Positions 7,721 to 16,596 of a DNA stretch of 64,000 nucleotides are shown in pieces. How positions within the stretch are numbered: the first letter of the stretch is position 1; each line of letters starts with the position of its first letter. This DNA comes from Synechococcus sp. WH 8016 (GTDB taxonomy: Bacteria; Cyanobacteriota; Cyanobacteriia; PCC-6307; Cyanobiaceae), in contig NZ_AGIK01000004.1 of the NCBI RefSeq assembly GCF_000230675.1, forward strand, positions 219,849 through 283,848, in the 5' to 3' direction. The translations under genes were made by a program, and so were the position numbers. The notes under the pieces were generated by a model. It saw only the letters and a list, made by a program, of their open reading frames with translations, was not told the origin of the DNA and did not search any database.

Positions 7721-9129
7721 GCGCCATGCCGATTCCTTACGCCATTCACCGCACTCAGGCCTGGTACCGCCGCCTCACGATCCCCCAATTCACAGTTGTG
7801 ACAGGGCTGCTTGTGATCGCAGCCGGCACCTTGCTTCTCGACACCCCACTCTGTTCAAGTCCGAGAGTGGGCTTGTGGGAAGCCTTCTTCACGGCCTCAT
7901 CAGCCGTCACCGTGACGGGGCTTTCGGTCATCGACATCCGCGAAGATCTGACCCGCCCTGGCCAGATCGTGCTGGCGATGATGATCATGGTCGGGGGCCT
8001 GGGATTGATGGCGGTCACCACGTTCCTGCAAGGCTTTGTGGTTCGCGGTACCGCTCTTCGGCGGCGCCTCGATCGTGGTCAAACCCTCGATGAGTTTGGG
8101 GTAGGGGGCGTAGGCAGCACCTTTCGAGGAATTGCGCTCACAGCTGTGGTGCTGATCTTGGTTGGAGCATTCCTGCTCTATGTCTTTGGCTTCACAGACA
8201 TTGCTCCTGGAGGCGAACGGCTTTGGGCAGCTCTCTTTCACAGCATTTCGGCCTACAACAACGCCGGTTTTGGCCTCTGGAGCGACAGTCTTGAGACCTA
8301 CCGCACCAACAGCACGGTGAACGCCGTAATCATGGTGTTGGTGGTTCTGGGCGGTCTCGGATGGCGTGTCACCAATGACCTATGGAGCAATCGCCAACGG
8401 CTTAGACGGCGTCATCTCAGCCTGCACACGCGCCTCGTGCTGCGCACCTCTGGTCTTCTCATCCTGATCGGGACCTTGGGATTAATGCTGACGGAATCAC
8501 TCTCGAGGGGCCATGCACTCACAGGGATGGGGTTTGGCGAACGCTTAATGAGCGCCCTTTTTGAATCGGTGAGTTCAAGAACCGCTGGATTCACGACGGT
8601 GCCCCTCTCTTTGAACAGCATTTCCGATTCAGGCCTGTTGTTGGTGATGACCCTGATGTTCATCGGTGCGAGTCCAGGCGGAACAGGTGGTGGGATCAAA
8701 ACCACAACGGTGGCAGCCCTCATGGCCGCTACCCGCTCCACCCTGCGCGGTCACAACGATGTGGTGATTCGCCATCGACAGATCTCCGACAAAGTCGTGT
8801 TGCGCGCTTTGAGCATCACCGTTGCCTCCCTGCTGTTTGTGCTGGGGATGGCTCTGTTGTTGGCATTAAGCAGCAATCTCAGTGGAGAAGAACCGTTCAC
8901 CTTCCTTGAGCTGGTTTTCACCTGCATCTCCGCCTTTGCCACCGTTGGTTTGGATCTAGGCGTCACGCGCCAACTGGCGCCTTTTGGTCAGTTTGTGCTT
9001 GTGATGGGCATGTTTGTGGGACGGCTGGGCATTCTTTTGCTTTTAAGCGCCATCTGGGAAAGTTTTAACCGAGGGCATCTGCAGCGCGAGAATCGCGTTG
9101 GTTATCCCCGCGAGGATCTCTATGTCTGA
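7717..9129 (+). CDS. ktrB: Ktr/Trk-type potassium (sodium-coupled) transporter membrane subunit
   Basis: A 470-residue membrane protein of the SKT superfamily with four repeated membrane-pore-membrane units. The four selectivity-filter segments are visible: SAVTVTGLSVID (about residue 65), SAYNNAGFGLWS (about 180), SSRTAGFTTVPL (about 290) and SAFATVGLDLGV (about 405), each with the essential filter Gly. The segment SPGGTGGGIKTTT is the glycine-rich gate loop of KtrB. Start at GTG 7717 overlaps the upstream short frame; ATG 7726 is an equally good alternative. The regulatory subunit gene follows after 24 nt. In cyanobacteria KtrB drives Na-dependent K uptake and is needed for osmotic adaptation. 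Confidence 0.92.
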   Translation: MSAMPIPYAIHRTQAWYRRLTIPQFTVVTGLLVIAAGTLLLDTPLCSSPRVGLWEAFFTASSAVTVTGLSVIDIREDLTRPGQIVLAMMIMVGGLGLMAVTTFLQGFVVRGTALRRRLDRGQTLDEFGVGGVGSTFRGIALTAVVLILVGAFLLYVFGFTDIAPGGERLWAALFHSISAYNNAGFGLWSDSLETYRTNSTVNAVIMVLVVLGGLGWRVTNDLWSNRQRLRRRHLSLHTRLVLRTSGLLILIGTLGLMLTESLSRGHALTGMGFGERLMSALFESVSSRTAGFTTVPLSLNSISDSGLLLVMTLMFIGASPGGTGGGIKTTTVAALMAATRSTLRGHNDVVIRHRQISDKVVLRALSITVASLLFVLGMALLLALSSNLSGEEPFTFLELVFTCISAFATVGLDLGVTRQLAPFGQFVLVMGMFVGRLGILLLLSAIWESFNRGHLQRENRVGYPREDLYV

Positions 9130-9153
9130 TCACCGATCCCAGGGAGCAGTGCA

Positions 9154-9858
9154 GTGAGGGAGTGGTGGCATTGGTCCCAGGCCAACCAGGCAGAGCCTTC
9201 AAGCTTCGGAATTGTGGGGTTGGGGCGTTTTGGGAGTGCTGTCTGCAAGGAACTGATGCAAAACGGTGCTGAAGTTCTTGCTGTCGACCGCTCCTCAAAG
9301 GCCATCGAGGAACTCCGCCAACTCGAGCCATCGATCGAAGCTCGCATTGTGGACTGCACCGATGAAGAAGCGCTTCGTGAGGCGGGGATCCTCGATATGG
9401 AAACCGTGGTCGTGGCCATCAGCGAACCCATCGAAGCCAGCATCACGGCCACCTTGATTGCCAAAGACAGTGAAGGGAGCAAGGTTCGTCGCGTGATTGC
9501 AAGAGCCACCAGCGACTTGCACGAAAAAATGCTGAAGCGCGTGGGAGCCGATCGGGTGGTGTTCCCCTCCCGAATGCAGGGAGAACGCCTGGGCGTGGAA
9601 TTGGTACGACCCAACCTGATGGAGCGACTCGAGCTCGATAAGCATCATTCGATTGAAGAGATCAAGGTGCCAGGCCGATTTGTGGGGCGCTCGCTTCGAG
9701 ACCTCAACCTGCGCAAGAATTTTCGGGTGAACGTTCTTGCGGCGGGTCCCGCAAAAGAGCTCATGGTCAACCCACCGGCATCCCATGTCCTTCAAGACGG
9801 GCATGTCCTCGTGGTGATGGGTTTAACCGACGATCTCCAAGAGCTTCCAAAAACCTGA
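9154..9858 (+). CDS. ktrA: Ktr/Trk potassium uptake regulatory subunit (RCK domain protein)
   Basis: A 234-residue cytoplasmic protein that assembles as a ring on KtrB and gates it in response to bound nucleotide. RCK_N domain: GIVGLGRFGSAV nucleotide loop (residues 22-33), acidic VDRSS at the end of strand 2. RCK_C domain: from about residue 150 (HHSIEEIKVPGRFVGRSLRDL) to the end. GTG 9154 is the start; a ~20-residue Trp-rich N-terminal tail precedes the Rossmann fold. It is 24 nt from ktrB and 3 nt from anmK, so the three are probably one transcript. Confidence 0.92.
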   Translation: MREWWHWSQANQAEPSSFGIVGLGRFGSAVCKELMQNGAEVLAVDRSSKAIEELRQLEPSIEARIVDCTDEEALREAGILDMETVVVAISEPIEASITATLIAKDSEGSKVRRVIARATSDLHEKMLKRVGADRVVFPSRMQGERLGVELVRPNLMERLELDKHHSIEEIKVPGRFVGRSLRDLNLRKNFRVNVLAAGPAKELMVNPPASHVLQDGHVLVVMGLTDDLQELPKT

Positions 9859-9861
9859 AGC

Positions 9862-11016
9862 ATGCGTGTTCTCGGTCTGATGAGCGGCACAAGCGCCGAT
9901 GGCGTGGATGCTGTCTTGGTCGAGCTCTCGGGGGCCGCCGACCATCCCCAATGGACCCTGCTGCGGTCAGCATCGCTGGACTACCCAACCTCCCTGCGGC
10001 AACGGATCTTGGCCGTAGGGCAAGGCGAAGCCACCACCGCGTCCTCTCTCCTCGATCTTTCCGAAGCCATCACCAAGATTCAGGCCGCAGCAGCTCGTCA
10101 GTGCGATCCAGAAGGGCAGGCAGAGCTGGTGGGTTGTCATGGCCAAACCCTTTGGCATCGTCCGCCTGAAAGCAGCGAAACGGGCGGACGTCTGCACGGA
10201 ACGAGCTGGCAAATGTTGCAAGGCCCCCTGCTGGCACAGCTGCTGAATCGCCCTGTGATCTTCGACTTTCGGGCTGCTGATCTGGCCCTCGGAGGCCAGG
10301 GGGCACCCCTGGTTCCCAAAGCGGATGCAGCCCTTTTGGGACGAACCAATGGCTGGAGAGCCTTGCTCAATCTGGGTGGCATCGCCAATCTCACCCTCAT
10401 TCCACCTGGCACAGGCCCTGATCGGCTCCAACCCGTTAGGGGCTGGGATTGCGGGCCTGCCAACAGCTTGATCGACCTGGCGATGGAGCAATTCAGCCAA
10501 GGGAAACAAAGCTGCGACCAGGGCGGCCGCCTTGCGGCGGAGGGTCACTGCAATGAAGCGTTGATTCTCCGCTGGCTCGCTGAGCCTTACTTCCAGCTCA
10601 GCCCTCCTAAGTCCACCGGACGTGAATTGTTTGGGCGCGCTGATCTAACAAGACGCCTTCAGGACATGCAGGGACAAGCCATTGCCAATCAAATCGCAAC
10701 GCTCACAGCCTTCTCAGCCGCTGTCGTAGCGCAGGACTTACACAAGCTCTCCGACCAGAACCATCCCCTCCCCATAGAGCTTTTGGTCGCTGGTGGTGGC
10801 AGCAAAAACCGCACCTTGATGCGAGAACTCAACAGACGTTGCCGGGGACTGAGACTGCGTCGTAGTGACGAGCTAAAACTTCCCAGCCAAAGCCGAGAAG
10901 CCATGGTGTTTGCTCTTTTGGCGTGGTGGCATCACTTGGGATTTCCAGGAAATGCGCCAGCGATTACGGGTGCACAACATGAGGCCGTCCTCGGAGTAAG
11001 GGTCAATCCAGCTTGA
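9862..11016 (+). CDS. anmK: Anhydro-N-acetylmuramic acid kinase
   Basis: A 384-residue ASKHA-fold kinase that cleaves and phosphorylates 1,6-anhydro-MurNAc to MurNAc-6-phosphate during peptidoglycan recycling. Seen in the sequence: N-terminal phosphate loop GLMSGTSADGVDAVLVEL, VGCHGQTLWHRP, FDFRAADLALGGQGAPLVP, LNLGGIANLT and the C-terminal LLVAGGGSKNRTLM. The length is typical. It is 3 nt behind ktrA, a link to potassium uptake that is positional only. The NagZ-like hydrolase at 50.6 kb would act upstream in the same recycling route. Confidence 0.94.
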   Translation: MRVLGLMSGTSADGVDAVLVELSGAADHPQWTLLRSASLDYPTSLRQRILAVGQGEATTASSLLDLSEAITKIQAAAARQCDPEGQAELVGCHGQTLWHRPPESSETGGRLHGTSWQMLQGPLLAQLLNRPVIFDFRAADLALGGQGAPLVPKADAALLGRTNGWRALLNLGGIANLTLIPPGTGPDRLQPVRGWDCGPANSLIDLAMEQFSQGKQSCDQGGRLAAEGHCNEALILRWLAEPYFQLSPPKSTGRELFGRADLTRRLQDMQGQAIANQIATLTAFSAAVVAQDLHKLSDQNHPLPIELLVAGGGSKNRTLMRELNRRCRGLRLRRSDELKLPSQSREAMVFALLAWWHHLGFPGNAPAITGAQHEAVLGVRVNPA

Positions 11017-11026
11017 GCGCGTAGCC

Positions 11027-11082
11027 CCAAACGGCCTGGGCGTTTGGATGAAGTCATTCAGGCTTAAAAATTCGAGCCTGAG
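11027..11082. terminator. Two hairpins between the convergent anmK and RHH genes
   Basis: The first stem is CCAAACG/CGTTTGG (11027-11033 with 11041-11047) just after the anmK stop. The second is TCAGGCT/AGCCTGA (about 11059-11081) next to the stop of the minus-strand gene. Neither has a long T run, so they are weak or factor-assisted terminators serving both directions. Confidence 0.5.
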
Positions 11083-11391
11083 TTAATTCGGACGGTGAAG
11101 CCTGACCCGACGCGGTGCGCCCCGTAGCCGACCGGTTTGCTTCGACTCAAGAGCGTTGCGCAATTGCTCTGTTGACGACTGATGCGCGTCCGCACGAGGC
11201 GCTACCTGCCTGTCGCCTCCCTGCTCGTAACGCTGAACCCCTTGCTGGATTAACACCTTGGCCATGTTGCTGACCGTGCGCGATTCATCCTCAGCCAAGG
11301 CCGTCAAGCGGAGGCAAAGTTCTTCGGGGAGCACCACCTGAATGCGCGGTGACTTTGGCTTCCCACTGGATGAATTTTGGCGAGTGGCCAC
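11083..11391 (-). CDS. Small ribbon-helix-helix-like (CopG-type) protein
   Basis: A ~102-residue protein from GTG 11391. Residues 14-50 (RIQVVLPEELCLRLTALAEDESRTVSNMAKVLI) have the pattern of a ribbon-helix-helix DNA-binding domain: a short basic strand, a first helix, and a second helix beginning S-x-x-x-x. The C-terminal half is basic and ends in an Arg-rich tail, which could add non-specific DNA contact. Such proteins are usually autoregulators; no toxin partner sits next to it. The gene at 11529 is transcribed away from it across a ~140-bp gap, a plausible shared control region. A longer frame starts at ATG 11454, but its first 21 residues are not RHH-like. Confidence 0.6.
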   Translation of the reverse strand: MATRQNSSSGKPKSPRIQVVLPEELCLRLTALAEDESRTVSNMAKVLIQQGVQRYEQGGDRQVAPRADAHQSSTEQLRNALESKQTGRLRGAPRRVRLHRPN

Positions 11392-11528
11392 GACCCAGAA
11401 AGAGGCAGAGCTACTTAAAAGTGTACAGAGATGCGCAAGGGTAGTATCCAGCACTATGCTGCTGTCATTGATCAGATCCCTGATCCAACTGCAGGCCAGG
11501 CCCTCGGCCGCCCCATCCCAGGAGTGCC

Positions 11529-11876
11529 ATGACCCATTCCAAAAGCCCAGACGTCAGCCCCCCCCAGCTACCAAGCCGTAGCAAGCCGGTCACGCGTAAA
11601 ACAAACCGTCAAGGAGACGAGCGTCGTAAAACGCGGCGCCCAAGCCGAACCCCTGAGAACAGCGAAGTGCTGGTCTCAGCTGTCATCAGCACCTACCTGC
11701 TCACCCACCTTCATCACGTGCTCCAACGCGCTGAATACGGCGCCGTTCAAGATGGACGCCGCTCACAAGCTGCCAACTACGCCCAGCTACGCAAAGTGCT
11801 TTGCATGGATGCCCGCAGCATGGAAGACGCCTCAGCCTCAGGCCTGAAGGCAACGGAGCTCGACCAAGCTGCCTAG
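11529..11876 (+). CDS. Conserved-looking hypothetical protein, basic N-terminus
   Basis: A 115-residue protein I do not recognise. The first ~42 residues are Ser/Pro/Arg/Lys-rich and probably disordered; the rest (SEVLVSAVISTYLLTHLHHVLQ onwards) reads as a helical hairpin rich in Leu, His and Ala with one Cys. There is no signal peptide or membrane segment. It diverges from the RHH gene and is followed 69 nt later by the Nif11-like gene. A nucleic-acid-binding role would fit the basic tail but is only a guess. Confidence 0.55.
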   Translation: MTHSKSPDVSPPQLPSRSKPVTRKTNRQGDERRKTRRPSRTPENSEVLVSAVISTYLLTHLHHVLQRAEYGAVQDGRRSQAANYAQLRKVLCMDARSMEDASASGLKATELDQAA

Positions 11877-11945
11877 GCAGCGGCTTGGCAATGGGATGGC
11901 AGTTCGCGATGGTGTGAATAAGGTTTCGTCAGAAGCATCACGATC

Positions 11946-12173
11946 ATGTCCAACGCAGCTGCTCTCTACGCACGCATTGAGAATGATCGAGACCTGAGCA
12001 AGGGGTTATTCAGACAGGCGCTTCAAAATCCCTCAGGAGCCCTCGACTCCATCTGCGAAATCGGCAATCAACTCAACTTGCCTGTCACGCTTCAAGAGGT
12101 GAAGGATCACCTCAATAGTCTCGATGACGAGATCACAAAGCAATGGCTGATCAAGGCGAGGGGAGGGCTTTGA
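11946..12173 (+). CDS. Nif11-like small protein
   Basis: A 75-residue protein with the Nif11 pattern: an N-terminal helix (AALYARIENDRDLSKGL), a middle helix ending in a hydrophobic turn, and the VTLQEVKDHL segment (the 'fteeElkeyl' motif of the family). In marine Synechococcus and Prochlorococcus this domain also serves as the leader of prochlorosin-type RiPP precursors. Here the chain ends ARGGL without any Cys/Ser/Thr core, so it is not a lanthipeptide precursor as it stands. The last 23 nt overlap the convergent small membrane-protein gene. Confidence 0.65.
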   Translation: MSNAAALYARIENDRDLSKGLFRQALQNPSGALDSICEIGNQLNLPVTLQEVKDHLNSLDDEITKQWLIKARGGL

Positions 12174-12354
12174 CCGCAGCGGATTCCGTCGCGTCGTTGG
12201 ACGGCATGGATTGACCAGAGGGCGCTAACGCTGGCTTGGGGGCCGAGCGTTCGCGCACCCCTCCCCCTCCGGCCCAACTGAAAAACAACCAATAACTAAT
12301 AACGGCCAGACCGGCTGCCACCACAAGGGCCGTGACCTGCTCCAGTCGTCGCAT
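12151..12354 (-). CDS. Small single-span membrane protein
   Basis: A 67-residue protein with one clear membrane segment (about residues 9-27, VTALVVAAGLAVISYWLFFSW) followed by a flexible tail rich in Gly, Ser, Pro and Ala. The short basic N-terminus (MRRLEQ) suggests the tail faces outward. No family recognised. It overlaps the Nif11-like gene tail to tail by 23 nt and diverges from the ABC-F gene at 12430. Confidence 0.5.
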   Translation of the reverse strand: MRRLEQVTALVVAAGLAVISYWLFFSWAGGGGVRERSAPKPALAPSGQSMPSNDATESAAVKALPSP

Positions 12355-12429
12355 TGAGCCTGCTCCCAGCTCAAGCAGTCTGCCTGGAAACCCCGACGCG
12401 GGATGATGGGTTTTCCCTGCCTCCCCTCC

Positions 12430-14154
12430 GTGCTGCGACTTGAGCGAGTCGGCAAGATTTATCCCACCGGAGAAGTTCTACGGGATGTGACCTGGGAGGT
12501 CAAACCCGGAGACCGGATCGGCCTCGTTGGAGTGAATGGGGCAGGGAAGTCAACCCAGCTTCGGCTGATCGCTGGCATGGAAGAGGCCAGCAGTGGCCAA
12601 ATCGTGAAGCAGGGCGAGCCAAGGATCGCTTACCTGCAGCAGGAATTCGATGTAGACCCCAGCCGCACGGTGCGAGAAGAACTGTTTCAAGCCTTTGGTG
12701 AGGCCGCCATCGTGCTGGGCAAACAAAAAAAAGTTGAATTGGAGATGGGCTCAGACCGAGCTGCGGCAGACCCCGATCACCTCGATGAGCTCATTCACGA
12801 ACTAGGGCGACTGCAGACCCGATTTGAAGGTCTGCATGGCTACGAACTCGATGCACGCATCGACAAACTTCTCCCCACCATCGGGTTCAAGCTGGAGGAG
12901 GCAGACCGGCTGGTTTCGGACTACTCCGGCGGCTGGCAAATGCGCTTGGCTCTGGGAAAAATCCTCCTGCAAGACCCTGATCTGCTGCTTTTAGACGAGC
13001 CAACGAACCATCTCGACGTCGAAACGATTCAGTGGCTCGAGGGGTATCTCATCGAACAAAAGGCGGCCCTGGTCGTCATCAGTCATGACCGGACATTTCT
13101 GGATCGTGTGTGTAATCAAATTGTGAGCACAGAGCGAGGCGTATCAAGGGCTTACTGGGGAAATTACACCTCACACCTGGAGCAAAAAGCACTCGAGCAA
13201 GAAGCCTCACAAGCCGCTTTTGAACGGCAGCAAAAAGAGATCGCAACCCAACAGGCCTACATCGATCGCTTCCGCGCGAGTGCGACGCGCAGCACCCAAG
13301 CAAAAAGTCGGGAGAAGCAGCTGGACAAGGTGGAGCGGGTTGAGGCCCCGATTGAGTCAGTGAGTGGTCCCAGCTTCCGCTTCCCTCCAGCACCACGATC
13401 CGGTGCTCAGGTGGCTGTCATCGAGAACATGACGCACAGCTACGGGGAAAACATCCTTTTCATGGATGCTGAGCTCGAAATCGAGAGAGGTGATCGGATC
13501 GCCTTTGTCGGTCCCAACGGAGCCGGGAAATCCACCCTGCTGCGCTTGATCATGGGGGTCGAAACGCCTGATGAAGGGTCAGCACGGCTCGGGGAACACA
13601 ACATCGTCGCTAGCTATTTCGAACAAAACCAGGCAGAAGCCCTTGATCTCAGCAAGACGGTGATCGAGACCATGTTCGAAGCCGTTCCTGATTGGACGCA
13701 AACACAGGTGCGTTCATTGCTTGGGAGTTTCTGTTTCAGCAACGACAGTGTTTTTAAAGATGTCGGCCAACTGAGTGGTGGGGAGAAAGCACGCCTAGCT
13801 CTTGCACTGATGTTGCTGAGCCCTTGCAATTTGCTAGTCCTCGATGAGCCCACAAACCATCTCGACATCCCTGCCAAACAGATGCTTGAAGACGCACTAT
13901 GCGCCTACGAAGGAGCCGCTTTATTGGTATCGCATGACCGTTACTTCATCTCACGTGTGGCCAACCGGATCGTGGAGATTCGCGATGGCGAACTTGTGAT
14001 TTATCGCGGAAATTATGCTTACTACCAAGATAAAAAGGCCGAAGAAAAAGCCGAAGCAGAGGCAAAACAGCTGATTGCAGAGAAAGAAGCCAAACGAAAA
14101 GCAAACAACGAAAAGCAAAAACAGCGCGCTTCCCGCAAAAAGAACGCTGCGTAG
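12430..14154 (+). CDS. ABC-F family ATPase (Uup/EttA-like)
   Basis: A 574-residue soluble protein with two ATP-binding cassettes and no membrane domain, the ABC-F pattern; such proteins act on ribosomes as translation factors. Cassette 1: GVNGAGKST, signature YSGGWQMRLALG, LLLLDEPTNHLD. Cassette 2: GPNGAGKST, LSGGEKARLALA, LLVLDEPTNHLD. Between them lies the charged P-site-tRNA-interaction linker (about residues 250-300, Gln/Lys-rich). A Lys/Glu-rich coiled tail of ~40 residues ends the protein. GTG 12430 gives MLRLERVGKIYPTG, the usual family beginning; the ATG at 12403 would add nine residues of no apparent use. Confidence 0.9.
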   Translation: MLRLERVGKIYPTGEVLRDVTWEVKPGDRIGLVGVNGAGKSTQLRLIAGMEEASSGQIVKQGEPRIAYLQQEFDVDPSRTVREELFQAFGEAAIVLGKQKKVELEMGSDRAAADPDHLDELIHELGRLQTRFEGLHGYELDARIDKLLPTIGFKLEEADRLVSDYSGGWQMRLALGKILLQDPDLLLLDEPTNHLDVETIQWLEGYLIEQKAALVVISHDRTFLDRVCNQIVSTERGVSRAYWGNYTSHLEQKALEQEASQAAFERQQKEIATQQAYIDRFRASATRSTQAKSREKQLDKVERVEAPIESVSGPSFRFPPAPRSGAQVAVIENMTHSYGENILFMDAELEIERGDRIAFVGPNGAGKSTLLRLIMGVETPDEGSARLGEHNIVASYFEQNQAEALDLSKTVIETMFEAVPDWTQTQVRSLLGSFCFSNDSVFKDVGQLSGGEKARLALALMLLSPCNLLVLDEPTNHLDIPAKQMLEDALCAYEGAALLVSHDRYFISRVANRIVEIRDGELVIYRGNYAYYQDKKAEEKAEAEAKQLIAEKEAKRKANNEKQKQRASRKKNAA

Positions 14155-14271
14155 CAAGGCTTCTCGGCAATCGCAAGACGAAACTTCACACTTGGTTAGG
14201 CAGGAAGACTCATTTCCCTTTACCAGTTCAAACGGTGTGGATAGGCTGACATCACTGATCCCCGGTCGGCC

Positions 14272-14457
14272 ATGAACAGCACCCATTCACTTCATGTCAC
14301 TGCCGCAGGAACACCTTCAGCCATGGCTGAAAGCACTGAGCATGGACAGACGTGGGATGCGGTTGAGACCTACTTCGAGTGCATCACAACATGCTCCCTC
14401 GACGATGGGGAATGCATCACACGCTGCGTAGAACAGCTCAAAGACACAGACAGCTAA
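14272..14457 (+). CDS. Small protein with two CxxxC motifs
   Basis: A 61-residue acidic protein. Its C-terminal half (YFECITTCSLDDGECITRC) contains two CxxxC motifs spaced by six residues, on what is probably a helix-turn-helix hairpin held by two disulfides or binding a metal. The N-terminal 17 residues may not be part of it: an ATG at 14323 (MAESTEHG) would give a 44-residue protein. I recall similar short proteins in other marine Synechococcus but no function. The gene lies alone between the ABC-F gene and the convergent htrA. Confidence 0.6.
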   Translation: MNSTHSLHVTAAGTPSAMAESTEHGQTWDAVETYFECITTCSLDDGECITRCVEQLKDTDS

Positions 14458-14476
14458 GTTTCAAACGAAGAGATGA

Positions 14477-15643
14477 TTATTGACGCAAAGATGTCATCTC
14501 AACAGGTGTAATTGAAAGCGTAATCCGTTCACCAGAACGCATAACGTCAAGTTTTAGAGGTCGATCAACCCCATGGCGATCAATCGCCGAAACAACTTCA
14601 GCAGGATTGCTAATCGATTGACCTCCGATCGACACGATCACATCATCAACGCGCAGGTTTCCCCGATCGGCGGGGCCACCAGGTACGACGGATCGGATCA
14701 CGGCTCCAGGAGGAGCCGTCATTCCTGGCCTGGGGGCAGGAACCGTTGAAAGGCCCACACCCACCATCGGATGGCTGGCCCTTCCCTGCTTGACGAGCTG
14801 ACTGGCAATCGAACGTGCCCTGTTGATGGGGATTGCAAAACCGAGGCCGGCCCCTGGTCCTGAGCGAATAAGGGTATTGATTCCAATCACTTCGCCACGG
14901 GCGTTCAACAACGGGCCACCCGAATTACCAGGGTTAATCGCAGCGTCTGTCTGGATGAGATCAAGACGCTTTCCAGAAATTCCCAATTGCGACATATTGC
15001 GATTGAGATTGCTGACGATGCCCATCGTCACAGTGTTTTCAAGACCAAAGGGATTTCCCACAGCGATCGCCCAATCCCCCACTTGAAGACGATCGGAGTT
15101 GCCCAAGGGAGCCGTGGGCCATGGCCCCTTTGTTTCCAACTGCACAACGGCCAAGTCGGTCAGCGAGTCTTGACCAATCACCCGACCAGCAACGCGCCTG
15201 CCATCAGGCAGTCCCACCATCACCCGATCCGCATTCTCCACCACATGAGCGTTGGTCAAAACCAAACCTTGTTCATCAAAAATCACGCCGCTGCCCTGCC
15301 CGCGCTCGATCCTTGAACGCGGAGCCGCTTGAGCTTGCAACCCAAAGAAACGACGCAGGAATGGATCCGCCATCAAGCTCCGCGGAAGCCCACTCCCACC
15401 TGCCGTCCGGACAGTTCGCTGCGTGTCAAGCGTGACCACAGCCGGTCCACTGCGGGCGACAGCTTGGGCAACGAACGACGTCGGGGCGACGGCCGGCAAG
15501 GCAGCGGAGGCAACGGCTCGCGGCGGCTGGACCAACATCCCTGGGAATGCCAACGCACCAGCACAAACCAATGGGAGCAAAGGATTAGACACCGCCATGG
15601 ACGCGATTTCTTTCATGAATTGAGTCACCGTGACCGTAGGCAT
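14477..15643 (-). CDS. HtrA/DegQ-type serine protease with PDZ domain
   Basis: A 388-residue exported protease. The N-terminal hydrophobic segment (about residues 17-48) is a signal peptide or anchor. The trypsin-like domain holds the full triad: His133 in NAHVV, Asp163 in SLTDLAVV and Ser241 in GNSGGPLL. One PDZ domain follows (about residues 290-380, with [12 protein letters not shown]). One PDZ is the cyanobacterial Hho pattern. It probably degrades damaged proteins in the periplasm or lumen. Start codons at 15643, 15616 and 15598 are all possible; the later ones give a more typical signal peptide. Confidence 0.9.
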   Translation of the reverse strand: MPTVTVTQFMKEIASMAVSNPLLPLVCAGALAFPGMLVQPPRAVASAALPAVAPTSFVAQAVARSGPAVVTLDTQRTVRTAGGSGLPRSLMADPFLRRFFGLQAQAAPRSRIERGQGSGVIFDEQGLVLTNAHVVENADRVMVGLPDGRRVAGRVIGQDSLTDLAVVQLETKGPWPTAPLGNSDRLQVGDWAIAVGNPFGLENTVTMGIVSNLNRNMSQLGISGKRLDLIQTDAAINPGNSGGPLLNARGEVIGINTLIRSGPGAGLGFAIPINRARSIASQLVKQGRASHPMVGVGLSTVPAPRPGMTAPPGAVIRSVVPGGPADRGNLRVDDVIVSIGGQSISNPAEVVSAIDRHGVDRPLKLDVMRSGERITLSITPVEMTSLRQ

Positions 15644-15786
15644 TGAATCCCTAGAAAGACAGACCCATTTCCAACGATTTCATGACTGGATGCGACCAGG
15701 GTTCTGCCAATCAGCATCCGTTCATCCAAAAAGAGCGATGATGGATGGGATGGTTAGGCCCATCTCCGATTTCTGCGGTGATTGCC

Positions 15787-16044
15787 ATGCTCAGCAGCCT
15801 GTTTCCCCTGATCTATGGACTGATCTTCATCGTCCTCCTGTGGCAAGCCTTTCGCGTGATGGGACGCGGGTTCAGTGCTGCTGGCAAACCGCTGGTCGCT
15901 GAGAACGTCGACCGAACAGGACGCCTCACGATTCATCCAGAACTCCTGGACGGAGAGGGACGCCTCACCGAAGAGGATCTTTTGACTGTGCGTTTTGGCG
16001 GCGATAGTGAACCACCCAATCCCACTTCGAAGCCCGGTGAATAG
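15787..16044 (+). CDS. DUF2973 family small membrane protein
   Basis: An 85-residue protein: one N-terminal membrane span (MLSSLFPLIYGLIFIVLLW) and a soluble tail containing RTGRLTIHPELLDGEGRL and LLTVRFGGD, the conserved 'HPELLDexGrit' block of DUF2973, a cyanobacteria-restricted family. ATG 15787 is chosen because it begins directly at the membrane segment; the open frame extends to 15745. It is followed by another small cyanobacterial gene. Function unknown. Confidence 0.75.
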   Translation: MLSSLFPLIYGLIFIVLLWQAFRVMGRGFSAAGKPLVAENVDRTGRLTIHPELLDGEGRLTEEDLLTVRFGGDSEPPNPTSKPGE

Positions 16045-16102
16045 GTTGGGTTAATGGCAACTGCTTGAGTTGTCCGATTGACTCGTAGAGAGGGACTCCT
16101 AG

Positions 16103-16486
16103 GTGGACCAACGAACACGGATTGTGGCTGCGGTAATCAAATCCGTGAAACTGCCGCCCCGCTTTCGCTTAAGGCTTTTGAAAGAAGATCCTGTTCGGCT
16201 TGAGCTCAGCCTGACTCCTGCCTACGGGAAAGACCCCATTCAGGTGGGACTGGTGGAATCGTTGGATTTGGTGGCGCGCCGCGATAGGGAAGGACGCATT
16301 CCACGCGACCTACAAGGCACCTGGGACTGGACCGTGCGTCATGGCGATGTCAGCACGGGCGGCTGGAACCCTTATCTCAAGGAGGCGCTTCAAACCATGT
16401 TCGAAACAGGGCTTCCCGCCATCGTTTACGAAGAGCTCACGGGGGAGGAATACCACCCAGTTGACGGCGCACGGCACATTCGCTGA
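16103..16486 (+). CDS. Conserved hypothetical protein
   Basis: A 127-residue soluble protein from GTG 16103. It has a basic N-terminal third (KSVKLPPRFRLRLLKEDPVRLELSL) and a Trp-containing C-terminal region (GTWDWTVRHGDVSTGGWNPYL). I do not recognise a domain. Charge pattern and absence of signal or membrane segments suggest a cytoplasmic protein. It lies 58 nt after the DUF2973 gene in the same direction and could be cotranscribed. Confidence 0.6.
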   Translation: MDQRTRIVAAVIKSVKLPPRFRLRLLKEDPVRLELSLTPAYGKDPIQVGLVESLDLVARRDREGRIPRDLQGTWDWTVRHGDVSTGGWNPYLKEALQTMFETGLPAIVYEELTGEEYHPVDGARHIR

Positions 16487-16596
16487 CCGCCGCTGACCGC
16501 TGGCTTGGAGAAGTTGTGAAGCACTGCAACCAGGGGGCGAGAATCCTTCCGGAGCTCCGCTAAAACTGGATTGCATTCGGCCTTAAGGTTTTCTTC

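Noticed and set aside
11946..12173. Prochlorosin precursor
   Set aside because: The Nif11-like part ends in GGL with no core containing Cys, Ser or Thr, and no lanthionine synthetase gene lies nearby.
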